A model generated the notes under the pieces. The model was not told where the DNA came from, searched no databases, and saw nothing but the letters and a program-made list of their open reading frames with translations. A program made the position numbers and the translations under genes. This document shows positions 18,447-29,071 of a stretch of 45,000 nt of DNA, one piece after another; within the stretch, counting starts at the first letter, position 1, and every line of letters starts with the position of its first letter. This DNA is from Prorocentrum cordatum (lineage: Eukaryota; Sar; Dinophyceae; Prorocentrales; Prorocentraceae), in NCBI GenBank assembly GCA_963575745.1, contig CAUYUJ010003888.1:1-45000 (forward strand), written 5' to 3'.

Positions 18447-18790
18447 AAAGAGAGAACCCTTACCGAACTGCCCTCTCGCCCACACGCGAACCTTCGTGTC
18501 CCTCCCTCTCTCCCTCCCTCCCTCTCCTCCCACCCCATTCCCTGCCCGATCCTCCCATCCCCCCCCTGCCTTGCCCTGCCCGCCTGACTCTGGCTCCATA
18601 CCATCATCGCGGCAGACTGCTCCGCCAAGGCGGCAGCCACGCGTTGCCGCGCCTTTCCGGGCCAGGTGCCGCAAGACCCGACGAAGACCACCATTAACAC
18701 GCTTGGGCCATAAAATATGTACGTGTGTATATTTCCCAAACAATGCTTGTACTATTGATTTCTCGCCTCTTTTCTACGGAACTGGGCCTG
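18447..18790. other. unassigned; pyrimidine tract and weak minus-strand exon
   Basis: 18500-18560 is a CTCCCTCC tract. A minus-strand frame near 18690-18600 (VFVGSCGTWPGKARQRVAAA, LAEQSAAMM then GTATGG) resembles an exon but is short and unsupported. Confidence 0.2.
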
Positions 18791-18794
18791 GTTG

Positions 18795-19015
18795 TCGGTC
18801 TGGCAGCTAATTATGTTATCGCCGTCGCCGCCCCATCGCCGCCTCGTCGCCGCCCGTCGTCTCGGCCTGCAGGCCAGACTGGCGGCTATGGTGTCGCCGT
18901 TGCCGCCCCGTCGCCGCCTCATCACCGCCCGTCGTCTTGACCTGTGCGTCGGTCTTGCGGCTTTGTCGTCGCCGTCGCCGCCTCGTCGCCGCCGTCGCCG
19001 CTCGTCGCCGCCGTT
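18795..19015. repeat. 75-bp minisatellite, locus 1
   Basis: Three units with landmarks at 18812, 18887 and 18962: CGCCGTCGCCGCCCCGTCGC, CGCCTCGTCGCCGCCCGTCG, and a TGGCGGCTATG-like link. The 75-bp period keeps frame (25 residues, SPSPPRRRLVAARRLGL on plus). The same repeat is at 22575-22880. Confidence 0.8.
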
Positions 19016-19460
19016 GCAGTGCTTGCTTTTTTTGGGGGGCACGCAATGAAGTGCCCCAAGGCTCATGCAGCACTGGGAGGTAGACGCCCAAAGAAACAGG
19101 CTCCTAAGGCGCATCCCCAAGGTCTCATGCGAAAACAACTGCTGCATCCACTGACCCACGCGGCCTAACAGAATCTACTCCGCGAAGCTCGCTTCCGCCA
19201 CTGCTTGCGAGAACTATCTCCAAACAAAGAGTGCGCACCAGCAGCTGCCACCTTGAGCTCAACGCGATCCTGTGGTACACAGGCTGTGTAAAATTCTGGG
19301 TTTCAAAATTATCCCGGCAAAGCAACCTAACAGCGATGTGTAGAAGCATATATGGAAGCATTCCCCTTAAGATTCAGATGATAATCCAGTTGTAGAGTTC
19401 TGCTGTTCTCGCAGTCGCAGTCGCATTCGCGATGACAGTCGCAGTGGCAGCGGCAGTCGC
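19016..19460. other. unique stretch, no supported gene
   Basis: Short frames on both strands (plus MKCPKAHAALGGRRPKKQAP near 19047-19168) have no start context or splice support. The region is the least repetitive part of 12-24 kb. Confidence 0.25.
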
Positions 19461-19461
19461 A

Positions 19462-19885
19462 GTCACAGCCTCAGCCTGCCTCAGTATCAGCCTGCCTCAG
19501 CCTCAGCCTCAGCCTGCCTCAGCCTCAGCCTCAGCCTGCTTCAGCCTCAGCCTCAGTCTGCCTTCAGCCTCGGGCCTCTGTGCCTCAGCCTGCCTCAGCA
19601 TCAGCCTGCATCCGCCTCAGCCTCAGCCTCAGCCTCAGCCTGCCTCAGCATCAGCCTGCCTCAGCCTCAGTCTGCCTTCAGCCTCAGCCTCAGCCTCAGC
19701 CTGCCTCAGCCTCAGCCTCAGCCTCAGCCTCAGCCTCAGCCTCAGCCTCAGCCTCAGCGTCTGCCTCAGCCTGCCTTCAGCCTCGGCCTCAGCCTCAGCC
19801 TGCCTCAGCCTCATCAGCCTCAGCCTGCCTGCCTCAGCCTCAGCCTCAGCATCAGCATCACCATTCTCAGCCTCTGCATCAGCAT
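19462..19885. repeat. (CAGCCT)n hexanucleotide array
   Basis: TCAGCC units with GCC/ATC interruptions, about 420 bp. Ser-Ala-Ser-Ala or Gln-Pro open frames are products of the repeat. Confidence 0.9.
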
Positions 19886-19892
19886 CAAAATG

Positions 19893-20395
19893 CGGCCCGG
19901 GAATGGAGTTCTGGGAACTCGAAGAGCACGAAGTGGCCTACAGTTGGCTCCGGGCATTCAAAATGTGGCCCAGGAATGGAGTTCTGGGCACTCGAAGAGC
20001 ACGAAGTGGCCTACTGTTGGCTCCGGGCATTCAAAATGTGGCCCGGGAATGGAGTTCTGGGAAATCGAAGAGCACGAAGTGGCCTACAGTTGGCTCCGGG
20101 CATTCAAAATGTGGCCCGGGAATGGAGTTCTGGGAAATCGAAGAGCACGAAGTGGCCTACAGTTGGCTCCGGGCATTCAAAATGTGGCCCGGGAATGGAG
20201 TTCTGGGGTGTCAAGTACGAGGAATTGTATGACTGTTGCATCCGGTTATTCTAAATGTGGCCCGGGAATGGCGTTCTGGGATCTCGAAGAGCACGAAGTG
20301 TGTGACTGTTGCATCCGGTTATTCAGAATGAGCGTGGGAATGGAGTTCTGGGAACTCGAAGAGCACGAAGTGTGTGACTGTTGGTGAAAAACGAG
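19893..20395. repeat. 73-bp minisatellite, seven units
   Basis: GGAATGGAGTTCTGGGAACT recurs at about 19900, 19973, 20046, 20119, 20192, 20265 and 20338, exactly 73 bp apart. Other unit parts are CGAAGAGCACGAAGTGGCCT, ACAGTTGGCTCCGGGCATTC and AAAATGTGGCCC. The last two or three units diverge (TGTGACTGTTGCATCCGGTT). Confidence 0.9.
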
Positions 20396-20596
20396 CGGGG
20401 CACCCTGCCGCCCGGCAACTCCCAACACCTGCCCGGACCCCCCTGTGGAGTGATCTGTGAGCTCTTTTGACACCACTAAAAACCTATCAGTCTTCGCTGT
20501 TAGGTAAAAAACGATCCCTTCTCCAACAGCCAATCTGTAGGAGCCGGCCTGGGCGGACAAATCCTGCCCCCCCGGCACACAGACAGACACGAACAA
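20390..20596 (-). CDS. candidate coding frame upstream of the 73-bp array
   Basis: On minus a frame reading GSYRLAVGEGIVFYLTAKTD, RFLVVSKELTDHSTGGSGQV and LGVAGRQGAPLVFHQQ is strikingly protein-like. It runs on into the minisatellite as SHTSCSSRSQNAIPGPHLE before a stop. The start (20596) is uncertain. It could be an exon or an old coding fragment. No family recognised. Confidence 0.3.
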
Positions 20597-20734
20597 GAAG
20601 AGCCACCCGTAACAATTATAGCCCGGGGCGTCCCAGTGCCACCAAACGTGACGCTACGTATGAGGAATAAAACGCGTCTCAAATGCAACCTCCCTGTTCT
20701 CCTAAGCACAGGCAGGCACTGCTAGGACTTACAC

Positions 20735-20945
20735 TTGCCCTTCATTGCTTTGCATTGTGTTGCATGTTTTGTATTGCGTTGCTTCGCCTTGCTTTACTTT
20801 GTGTTGCCCTGCTGTGAATTGCTTTGCCTTGCTTTGCGGACCCTTGGCGTTGCTTTGCGTTGCTTTTCGTTGATTTGCGTTGCTTTGCGTTGCTTTGCAT
20901 GGCATTACTTTGAATTGCTCTGCGTTGATGTGCAATGCGCTGCCT
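20735..20945. repeat. degenerate TTGCN array, locus 1
   Basis: About 40 units of TTGCN or TTGCNTTGCG (GCTTTGCATTG, GCGTTGCTTTGC). A second array lies at 22166-22560. Confidence 0.85.
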
Positions 20946-20994
20946 TCTATTTACTTGAACGCCCCTGAGAGGGCAGACACCGCCGCCCCACTCA

Positions 20995-21725
20995 CTTGTT
21001 GTGGGAGCCCGGAGTTTCCTTCTAGGGGAGTCCAGTTCGGCCCCAGAGGGTCCAAGAAGACGTGGAGAAGAGTCCAAGAAGGTCTCCAGAGGGCCCCACA
21101 AAGGGCCTAAAACGGACGAAAAAGGCACCCAAAGGTGTCGAAATTGGCGGGGGAAACGGAAGAGGGATACAGAGAGGCAGAAAGGAGCATCGCCAGTTAG
21201 TTCTGGGGCCTCGGAAGGGCTGCCAGGGACCCCCTGGGCGCGCCCAAGACCGCTCACGACGGCACCAAAGAGGAATCCAGACGGGCACGGAGGGCCCCGA
21301 GAGGCTGTAAAGGGGGCGGCCGCAGAGAGCACACACAGGTCCCTAGATGGCCGCAGAAGCCCGCGGAGATACACGGGAGCTCCAAGGGAGGCGCCAGGAA
21401 CAGCCCGACAAGGGCAGAATCGTCAAAATCCTATGTGTGTTTACCATGTTTGTTGCTTGTTGGGGTTTCTGGTGTTTGAGACTCGAAGAGAAGGAAGAGG
21501 CACCCGGGACGGCCGTTGGTGGCCCGAAGGGCGGTCAAGCTCCGCTCAGGAAGAGCCCCGAGAGGCCCCCAAAACTGGCCCTGTAGGCTCCCCGAGAGGT
21601 GTCTGCGAGGACTGGTGGCGCTCGGAAGCCGAGCACGTGAAAGGGGGGTCGTTTTGGGACGGAAGTGGTGGCGTGAAGGCGCCGCGGCTGAAGCCCGGGC
21701 CCCTGGGCCGGCGGAATGAGCAGGC
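20995..21725 (+). mobile_element. element D, degraded copy of the A/B family
   Basis: The interior has CCAAGAAGGTCTCCAGAG, GAGGCCCC-type units and a core-like CAAAATCCTATGTGTGTTTA near 21424. The right end, GGGCCGGCGGAATGAGCA, matches the A/B right end up to GAATGAGC. The left end is not recognised. Confidence 0.4.
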
Positions 21726-21843
21726 CGCGGGGAGGACCCCAGGAGGGGTTGCCAGGGCTCTGAGGAAGGGCATGGGTACGAGGAGTGCGTGGGCAAGGGA
21801 CTAAGGGAAAAGAGTTCGTACAGACCATGCGGCGGGGTCGGCG

Positions 21844-22161
21844 GATCCCTTCGCTCATTCCACCAGCCCGTACTGTGCCATCGCAGGCGTTTGCCTGTGC
21901 GTTCGTGGCCTCTTGGGACCTCTTAGGGGCCAGTTGGGGGCCTCGTTGGGTGCGCCTAGGGCGATCTTGAAGGCCCTGAAAACCGCCCCCGGGGTTCCGG
22001 CATCCTTGAGCGGACCTAAGGACCTGGCTGTGAGTCGGCCGGGGTACGTTTCGTCTGGGGACCCCCAGGGGCCGCCCCGCGCGCGCGAATTAGAATATAC
22101 ATCTACTCTGTGAACCAGTTACTGGAGATCTTAGCACGCCTCTGGCCCGTTGGGCCGACGA
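21844..22161 (-). mobile_element. element C, 318-bp internally deleted, inverted copy
   Basis: Both A/B ends are present in inverse orientation: CCTTCGCTCATTCCACCAGC, CCATCGCAGGCGTTTGCCTG on the left; GGAGATCTTAGCACGCCTCT, GGCCCGTTGGGCCGACGAA on the right. Only a short CTTGGG segment lies between, with CAGGGGCCGCCCCGCGCGCG near the right. It faces element D end to end. Confidence 0.65.
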
Positions 22162-22165
22162 AATG

Positions 22166-22560
22166 AATTGCATTGATGTCTCTGCTTTGCAATGCTTTGC
22201 ATTGCGTTGCTGTGCCTTGCCGTGTGTTACGTTGCGTTGCTTTGCATGGCAGTGTGTTGCGTTGCTTTGCATGGCAGTGTGTTGCGTTGCTTTGCAATGT
22301 GTTGCGTTGTGTTGCATTGCTTGGCATTTCTGTGCATTTCGTTGTCTTGCTTTGCATGCATGATTGGTGCGTTGCATTGAATTGCTTTGCAGTGTAGTGC
22401 ATTTCTGTGCGTTGCTTTGCCCTGAAATTATTTGCGTTGCTCTGCATTGCGCTGCATTGCTTTGCATTGGGTTTCCTTGCTTACATTGCGTTGCATTGCA
22501 TTGATTTGCAACGCGTAGCTTCAGTGTTTTGCGTTGCTTTGCACTGCTGTGTAGTTCCCC
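22166..22560. repeat. degenerate TTGCN array, locus 2
   Basis: The same repeat as at 20735, starting 5 bp beyond element C and ending just before the 75-bp minisatellite. Confidence 0.85.
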
Positions 22561-22574
22561 AAACAGTCTCTTGA

Positions 22575-22885
22575 CGGTCTGGCGGTTATGTTGTCGCCAT
22601 CGCCGCCCCGTCGCCGCCTCGTCGCCGCCTCGTCGCCGCCTCGTCGCCGCCCGTCGTCTGATCCTGATTGTAAGTCTGGTGGGTATGTTGTCGCCGTCGC
22701 CGCCCCGTCGCCGCCTCATCGCCGGCCGTCGCCTGGGCCTGATTTTAGTTCTGGTTGATATGTTTTCGCGGTCGCCGCCCCGTCGCCACCTCGTCACCGC
22801 CCATCGCCTGGGCCTGATTATAATTCCGGCGGCTATGTCGTCGCCGTCGCCGCCCCGTCACCGCATCGTCGCGGCCTCACAAATC
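22575..22885. repeat. 75-bp minisatellite, locus 2
   Basis: Four units with landmark TATG at 22587, 22684, 22759 and 22834 (the first enlarged by GTCGCCGCC triplication). Sequence and 25-residue frame match locus 1. Confidence 0.8.
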
Positions 22886-23245
22886 CCACCAGCCCTCTGG
22901 GCGCTGGTGGTCTAGAGCGTTTCCTTTTCCAACCTCCTGCCTTTTCCTGCTCGGGAGGTTTACCTCCCCCCCCTCCCTGCGTCTGGACGGGCTCCCCCGC
23001 GTTGTGGCAGAAGGCCCTTTTTGGTCCAAGATGGCTCCAAGAGGGCTTCAGAGAGCGCAAGATGGCCTCCAAGATGGTCGAAGATAGTGGTAGATGAGTC
23101 AAGATAGCCTCCGACACACGTCCGAGAGGCCTCAAGACGGCCCCAAGACGGTTTCAAGTGCCCTCCGAGGCCTCCAAGGACGCCCCCAAGAGGCCAAAAT
23201 CCTTCAAACACCAAAAGAAAATCATTGTTTTTTTCCAAACCATCA
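22886..23245 (+). repeat. CCAAGA-type array with core
   Basis: TCCAAGATGGCTCCAAGAGG, CCCCAAGACGGTTTCAAG and similar, with a core AGAAAATCATTGTTTTTTTC at about 23215. A segment at 22887-22980 (CCCACCAGCCCTCTGGGCG, TGGTCTAGAGC) repeats one in element A (15992-16030). Confidence 0.65.
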
Positions 23246-23284
23246 TGTGGTGTTGGGTTATCGTTTTGAAGAGACGTCGCCCCG

Positions 23285-23345
23285 CGTTTCTCTCCTCCTC
23301 CTCTCCTCCTCCTCCTCCTCCTCCTCCTCCTCCTCCTCGTCCCCT
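23285..23345. repeat. (CTC)n microsatellite
   Basis: CTCCTCCTCCTCC run of about 50 bp. Confidence 0.9.
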
Positions 23346-23359
23346 CCCTTTTCCTTCTC

Positions 23360-24180
23360 CATGCGTTTCACCCACCCAACACAGCGTTCCGTGGCCCCAC
23401 AGGGAGCCCCACCGAAGCCCCCAGGGGGACCGCCCGCATGCGCCCACCATGCCCAATTTGGCATTCCCACCCGCCCAATTCGTGGCCCCGCAGGGAGACC
23501 CACTGAAGCCCCCAGTGGTGCCGCCCGCATGCGCCCCCCACGCCCAATTTGGCATTTTCAACCACCCAATACAGCGCTTCGTGACCCCATGGGGAGCTCC
23601 ACCGAAGCCCCCAGTGGTACCGCCCACATGCGTCCCCCACCTCAAATTGGGCACTTCCACCCACCCAGTACAGCGTTTCGTGGCCCAGTAGGGAGCCCCA
23701 CCGAAGCCCCGGGTGGGACCGCCCGCGCGCGCCCCCCACACCCAACATAGCACTGTCACCCATCCAGTACACGCTTCGTGGTCCCATAAGGAGCTCCACC
23801 GAAGCCCCCAGTGGGACCGCCCTCGTGCGCCCCCACACCCAAATTTGGCATTTTCGCGCACCCAATACAGCGCTTCGTGGCACCATAGGAAGCTCCACCG
23901 AAGCCCCCAGTGGGACCGCCCGTATGCGTCCACCACACCCAACTTGGCATGTCCACCCACCCTTTACAACGCTTCGCGGCCCCATGGGGCGCTCCACCGA
24001 AGCCCAACATTGGGACCGCCCGCGATCGTCCCACACGCCTCATTTTGTACGTTCGCCCACCCAGTGCAGCGTTTCGTGGCCTCACAGGGAGCTTCACCGA
24101 TGACCCCACTGTTACCGCCCGCATGCGTTCCCCCCCCCGCCCTGCGCACCGTTTCGTGGCCCCACAGGGATCTTCACAGA
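23360..24180. repeat. satellite 3, about 99-bp unit, nine copies
   Basis: The landmark GTGGCCCC and variants occurs at about 23391, 23482, 23581, 23680, 23778, 23877, 23977, 24076 and 24156. The unit contains CACCCACCCAATACAGCG, CAGGGAGCTCCACCGAAGCC, CCCAGTGGGACCGCCCGCAT and CACACCCAATTTGGCAT. Long frames on both strands are side effects. Confidence 0.9.
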
Positions 24181-24184
24181 AAAA

Positions 24185-24645
24185 GGTTTTCACAATTGCG
24201 GCACCCATAACTTTATATGGTTGGGTCCTTCGCCCGGATAGTTTGCCGTCTCGCTTTTTCGCTTCCGATGGGCTCTTGAGGCCCCAAGACGGCTCCAAGA
24301 TGGCCCAAAATAGCCGCAAAAACGCCCAAGAGGACCCCAACACGACCACAAGTGCGCCCCAAGAGCGGCCCAAGAGGACCCGAGGACGGCACGTTTGAGC
24401 CCCCGACGGGGGGGGATCCGAATTAAGGACCCGATCGATGCGGCCTAAAACGGCCCAAAAAGGCCTCCCATACCCCCCAAGAGGCCCCATGAGGGCCCCA
24501 AAACGCCCCAAAAGAGCCCCAAGAGGTCTCCAAGAAGGTCCTAAGAGGACCTCAAGAGAGCCCCAAGGAAGAGCCCCAGGAGGGCCCCAAAACGGCCCCA
24601 AGAGAGCCCCAAGAGAGCCCCAAGCTGGTTCCAAGTTTCGAAACG
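24185..24645 (+). repeat. CCAAGA-type array
   Basis: CCCCAAGAGGCCCC-type units in plus orientation, with TTTTTCGCTTCCGATGGGC at about 24253 as in the core of element A. Confidence 0.7.
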
Positions 24646-24869
24646 CACGCGAGCTTAGTATAGCAATCAATGCAACAGCCGTTGCGAATCATCGAAACAC
24701 CCTTCACCCCTCATCGAAGCACCATCGTAGCGTGTACCGACTTCCACTTTAAACTTCAATGCGGGAAGCTATGTGTGATCCTTGTTTTCCCGAAGACGGC
24801 TGCGCGACTGCATGCGTCCTGCCGCCCCTGTTTCACCAACTCCCCTGGTCATCCTCTCTGGATGGGCCG
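24646..24869. other. unassigned spacer
   Basis: Begins ACGCACGCGAGCTTAGTATA, resembling the CG-plus-TAG motif in elements A-C. TCTCTGGATGGGCCGG near 24856 resembles 16868-16885. No gene seen. Confidence 0.3.
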
Positions 24870-25670
24870 GAAGGGATACTTTTTGGTCAGCGGCCGCGGG
24901 CGACCAACCCGGCGGCGAGTCAGGTCAAAGCGGGCTACGCAGAGACTAATTTGGCAAAGGAAGCGCGATAAAATTAAAGCAGAGGTAACGCGCGAGGAAA
25001 CATCTACGCGCCGGCCGAGGCCTCAGGTGGGTGGCTGAAGGGACTGAGACAGAATGGAACTGCCAGCGCGCAGAGCTGCAAGTCCGTCGGATGCGCCATA
25101 AGTCGGAAAGTCAACGACGGCCAGGGACAGCTCCGAGAGAGAAAGTACGATACCGTACCTGAAACGATTGCGTGGGCACCAGGGTGGCCGTGGCCAACGA
25201 TCGGTCGGTCGAGGTAGGAAAGAGAAATGCAAAGGCGAAGCCCCGGACGTCGGCGAAACGCGAGAATCAGGGTGGTCCAAAGGACCGTCGGCCAAGGAAT
25301 TGACGCCAGGAGGCGAGTGGCTGGAGGGGATACTTTTGGTCAGCGGCCGCGGGCGAGCGCGCCGGCGGCGAGTCAGGTCAAAGCGGGCAAGGGAAACGCG
25401 GGAAAAACAAATAGAGCGACGGGCGAGGCGACGACTAAGCGCGGCCGAAGCCTCAGATGGGGGGCTGCCGGGACTGAGCTGAGGGGAACTGCCAGCGTGC
25501 ACAGCTGCAAATCAGTCGGAAGCGTCACGCGTCGGAAAGTCAACGGCGGCCAGGGACAACTCCGAGAGAGAAAACGAGACACCGTACCTCAGACGACCGC
25601 GCGGGCACCAGGGTGGCCGTGGCCAACGAAACGTCGGTCGAGGTGGTGAAGAGAAATGCAAAGGGGGATA
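24870..25670 (-). repeat. tandem duplication with exon- and intron-like parts
   Basis: GGGATACTTTT recurs at 24873, 25327 and 25665. On minus each unit reads GTATCCC, CCTTTGCATTTCTCTT, a conserved segment encoding FAFLFTTSTDVSLATATLVP or FAFLFPTSTDRSLATATLVP, then a GTACGGT donor-like site. About 90 nt later comes TTGCAG and CTCTGCGCGCTGGCAGTTCC. Spacings are about 454 and 338 bp. Confidence 0.6.
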
Positions 25671-26067
25671 CTTTTTTATTGGCGGCTCCAAGGACAACTC
25701 CAGGGAGCGGGACGGTCTCGGCTGGGGCACAGGGCGAGAGAATTAGCTGCAACGGCGCATAGGCCGCGGCAGCGGGTGCACATGCCAGGGACAAAATGAC
25801 CCCCATTATGACGCAGGCGACCCGAAATCGGGGAACGCAGGCACCAAAGAAAACTGACGGAAGGAGCAGCCGCACAAGTGGCGCCAGCTCTGACCGTACC
25901 GAACAGCGCGCAAGGGCGTGGATCACGCCGCGTTGTGGCGGCACGGGGGGGCCGGGGGGGCCGCGCCGTCCAGCACGAAGAGGAGGCCAAGGAACAGGAG
26001 AGGCACAGCGGGCGCGAGGGCACGCGGCGGCAGGGGAAGGGGGGGAACAGGTGGATGCCTCACTCAC
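25540..26067 (-). CDS. candidate gene fragment with hydrophobic segments
   Basis: A 175-codon minus-strand frame. Its C-terminal half contains a hydrophobic, signal-like segment from an ATG at 25806 (MGVILSLACAPAAAAYAPLQ), then LSPCAPAETVPLPGVVLGAA and the duplicated FAFLF motif. Upstream, another frame has VPLLFLGLLFVLDGAAP, also hydrophobic. The true frame is therefore uncertain, and splicing may join pieces. It could encode a secreted or membrane protein. Not identified. Confidence 0.25.
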   Translation of the reverse strand: MSEASTCSPPSPAAACPRARCASPVPWPPLRAGRRGPPGPPVPPQRGVIHALARCSVRSELAPLVRLLLPSVFFGACVPRFRVACVIMGVILSLACAPAAAAYAPLQLILSPCAPAETVPLPGVVLGAANKKVSPFAFLFTTSTDVSLATATLVPARSSEVRCLVFSLGVVPGRR

Positions 26068-26264
26068 ATGGACTCATAGGATGCACTTGGGCATGAGCGC
26101 CCGTCCAATTTAAGGAACCGGCGGCCCTGTCTTCTGAGTCCACGGCCTGCAACTTGCCTGACACTGAAAGTCGGGGGGATACAGCTGCAAGCACCGGTCG
26201 AGTCCCCGCAAAGGGGGATACGAGAAGCGTCAAGAATTTTCACGGCATAGATTACACAACGCGG

Positions 26265-27443
26265 ATTGCACCACATACCTATACGACCACCCTTCGGGTG
26301 ATAAGGAGGTTCGGGGGGGAGAAACCAACGTCTCACTCGATCGGTCTCACTGTCGATATCACTATCGATATCACTATCGGTCTCGCTCGATCGATCGCAC
26401 CCGATCGATCTCACAATCGGTTTCACTCGATCTATGTCATCCGATCGATCTCACAATCGATATAAATATCGGTCTCAATCGATCTCACGATCGATCTTAC
26501 TAGCAATTCCACAATCGATCTCACATTCGGTCCCACGATCGATATCACTATCGATATCACAATCGAACCCACAATCAACGTCATCATCGGGATCATCAAT
26601 GTCATCGTCACCAACGTCATCAATATCATAATCATCATCGGGGCACCATCATCATCATCACACAATCACCATCATCATCAACATAATTAGCACAACCATC
26701 ATCATGGGGACATCATCATCGTCACCATCATCATCATCATCAACATGCTCATCATCGGGACACCATCGTCATCACCATCATCACCGGGCACCACTACAAT
26801 CATCATCATCATCATCATCATCTCATCATCACCATCATGCACAACATCATCAACATCATCATAATCAGGACACCATCATCATCAGCCACATCATCATCAC
26901 CAACATGTATCATCATCGGAACATCACCATCATCGTCCACATCCCCATCATCACCATATCATCATCGGGACATATTCGGCATCATCAACATCATCATCGA
27001 AACAACAGCATCAAAACCATCATCATCGCATCATCATCATCCTCATCATCAACATCATCACTTCGGAACACCATCATCGTCATCATCACCATCAACATCA
27101 TCATCATCATCATTATCGGGACACCATCATCCTCGCCATCATCATCATCATCACCAACAGCATCATCATCAACCTCATCATCACCATCCTCATCGGGACA
27201 CCATCACCATCATCTCATCATCATCATCATCACCAACATCATCAACATCATCATCGGGACACCATCATCACGATCATCAGCAACATCATCATCATCATCA
27301 AAATCATCATCATCGGGGCACCATCATCATCACCACCATCACCATCATCATCAACATCGTCAACATCATCATTGTGATCATCATCATCGGGACACCATCA
27401 TCATCACCACCGTCACCATCATCATCATCATCAACATCATCGA

Positions 27444-27522
<79 letters not shown>

Positions 27523-27835
27523 GGGACACCGACGGGACACTGGCGGGACACCGGCGGGACACCGCGCGGCACCGACCCCCGGAAGGGAGTCCTTTGGTCC
27601 GGCCGCGCCTCAGCTACAGCGGGACACCGGCAGGACACCGCGCGGCACCGGTTGCACAAAGGGAGTCATTTGGTCCGGCCACGCCTCAGCCACAGGAGAC
27701 TTTCCTCTCACCCGCCCGCGCAGCTTCGCCTCGCCCGCACGGCACGCACGAACACGAAGCAGAAACCGATTTCCCGGTAAGGGGGCTCTCCGTTCCACTT
27801 CGATCTCACCCCCTCACCTCCGACATCGCATCACG
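26265..27835. mobile_element. composite repeat, copy I
   Basis: In plus order: module ACCACCCTTCGGGTGATAAG with GAGGTTCGGGGGG; an array of 12-bp TCGATCTCACTA units (26330-26560); a CAT/ATC array (26590-27525); GGGACACCGG units; then two GGAGTCATTTGGTCCGGCC modules and a tail (GCAGCTTCGCCTCGCCCGCA, AAACCGATTTCCCGGTAAGG, TCTCCGTTCCACTTCGATCT). Order and parts are shared with copies II and III. No transposition protein. CACCC-TTC-GGGTG is a small hairpin. Confidence 0.65.
26590..27525. repeat. (CAT/ATC)n array in copy I
   Basis: Triplet repeat of about 930 bp interrupted every 20-60 bp by CGGGACACC or CGGGGCACC, which is the repeat unit of the next segment. Poly-Ser/His/Ile frames are artefacts. 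Confidence 0.95.
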
Positions 27836-27879
27836 GAGACGCTCCTTCTCTGAAAAAGAAGTACAGCATGTATGTATGT

Positions 27880-28173
27880 GTATATATATACACCTATACG
27901 ACCACCCTTCGGGTGAGAAGGAGGTTCGGGGGGGGGGAACCAACGTCTCACTCGATCGGTCTCACTATCGATCTCAGTATCGATCTCACTATCGGTCTCG
28001 CTCGATCGATCTCACTCGATCGATCTCACAATCGATCTCACTCGATCTATCTCACTCGATCGATCTCACAATTGGTATCACAATCGATCTCACAATCGAT
28101 TACACAATCGATCTCACATCCGGTCTCAATATCGATCTCACTATCGATATCACAATCGCTCTCACAATCAACG

Positions 28174-28215
<42 letters not shown>

Positions 28216-28368
28216 ACATCATCAACATCAACATCAACATCATCATCAACATCGTCATCATCATGAGGGCACCGTCATCATCATCATAAACATCATCATC
28301 AACGTCAGCATCATCATCGGCACAACATCATCATCATCATCTCATCTCATCTTCATCTTCATCATCAA

Positions 28369-28402
<34 letters not shown>

Positions 28403-28682
28403 GGGACACAGTCATCGTCATCATCATCAGCAGCATCATCAGAATCATCATCATAATCGGGACACCATCATGATCACCATCGTTCTCATCATCAACATTA
28501 TCATCAACATCGTCATCATCCTCGGGACACCATCATCATCATGATTATCGCATCATCATCATCGACATCATCATCAACAACATCATCATCATTGATTGGG
28601 GCACCATCATCATCATGAGCAACAATATCATAAACATCGTCAGTATCATTATTATCATCATCGGGACACCATCAGCATCACC

Positions 28683-28713
<31 letters not shown>

Positions 28714-28814
28714 GCATCATCATCGGGACACCATAATCATCATCAACATCATCATCAACATCATTATCGCCGGGACACCATTTCCATCAACATCATCATC
28801 ACCAACATAATCGG

Positions 28815-28857
<43 letters not shown>

Positions 28858-28998
28858 GGGACACCATCATCGTCATCATCATCATCATCATAATCATCAT
28901 GAGCATCATCATCCTCATCATCGGGACACTATCATCATCATCGACACCATCATCAACATCATCATCATCTTCATCGGGACACCATCATCATCATCATC

Positions 28999-29071
<73 letters not shown>

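Noticed and set aside
19432-20254. Ser/Ala and Gln/Pro-rich plus-strand frames of more than 220 codons
   Set aside because: They follow the CAGCCT hexamer and the 73-bp minisatellite, which shifts phase each unit.
19893-20395. tRNA-like or SINE origin of the 73-bp unit
   Set aside because: The length is tRNA-like, but no A-box/B-box pair, cloverleaf or CCA end could be drawn.
26704-27853. Long serine/histidine/isoleucine frames
   Set aside because: Direct products of the CAT/ATC triplet array and open in every phase.
26590-29070. CRISPR-like array
   Set aside because: No fixed repeat with unique spacers; it is a continuous degenerate triplet repeat in eukaryotic context.
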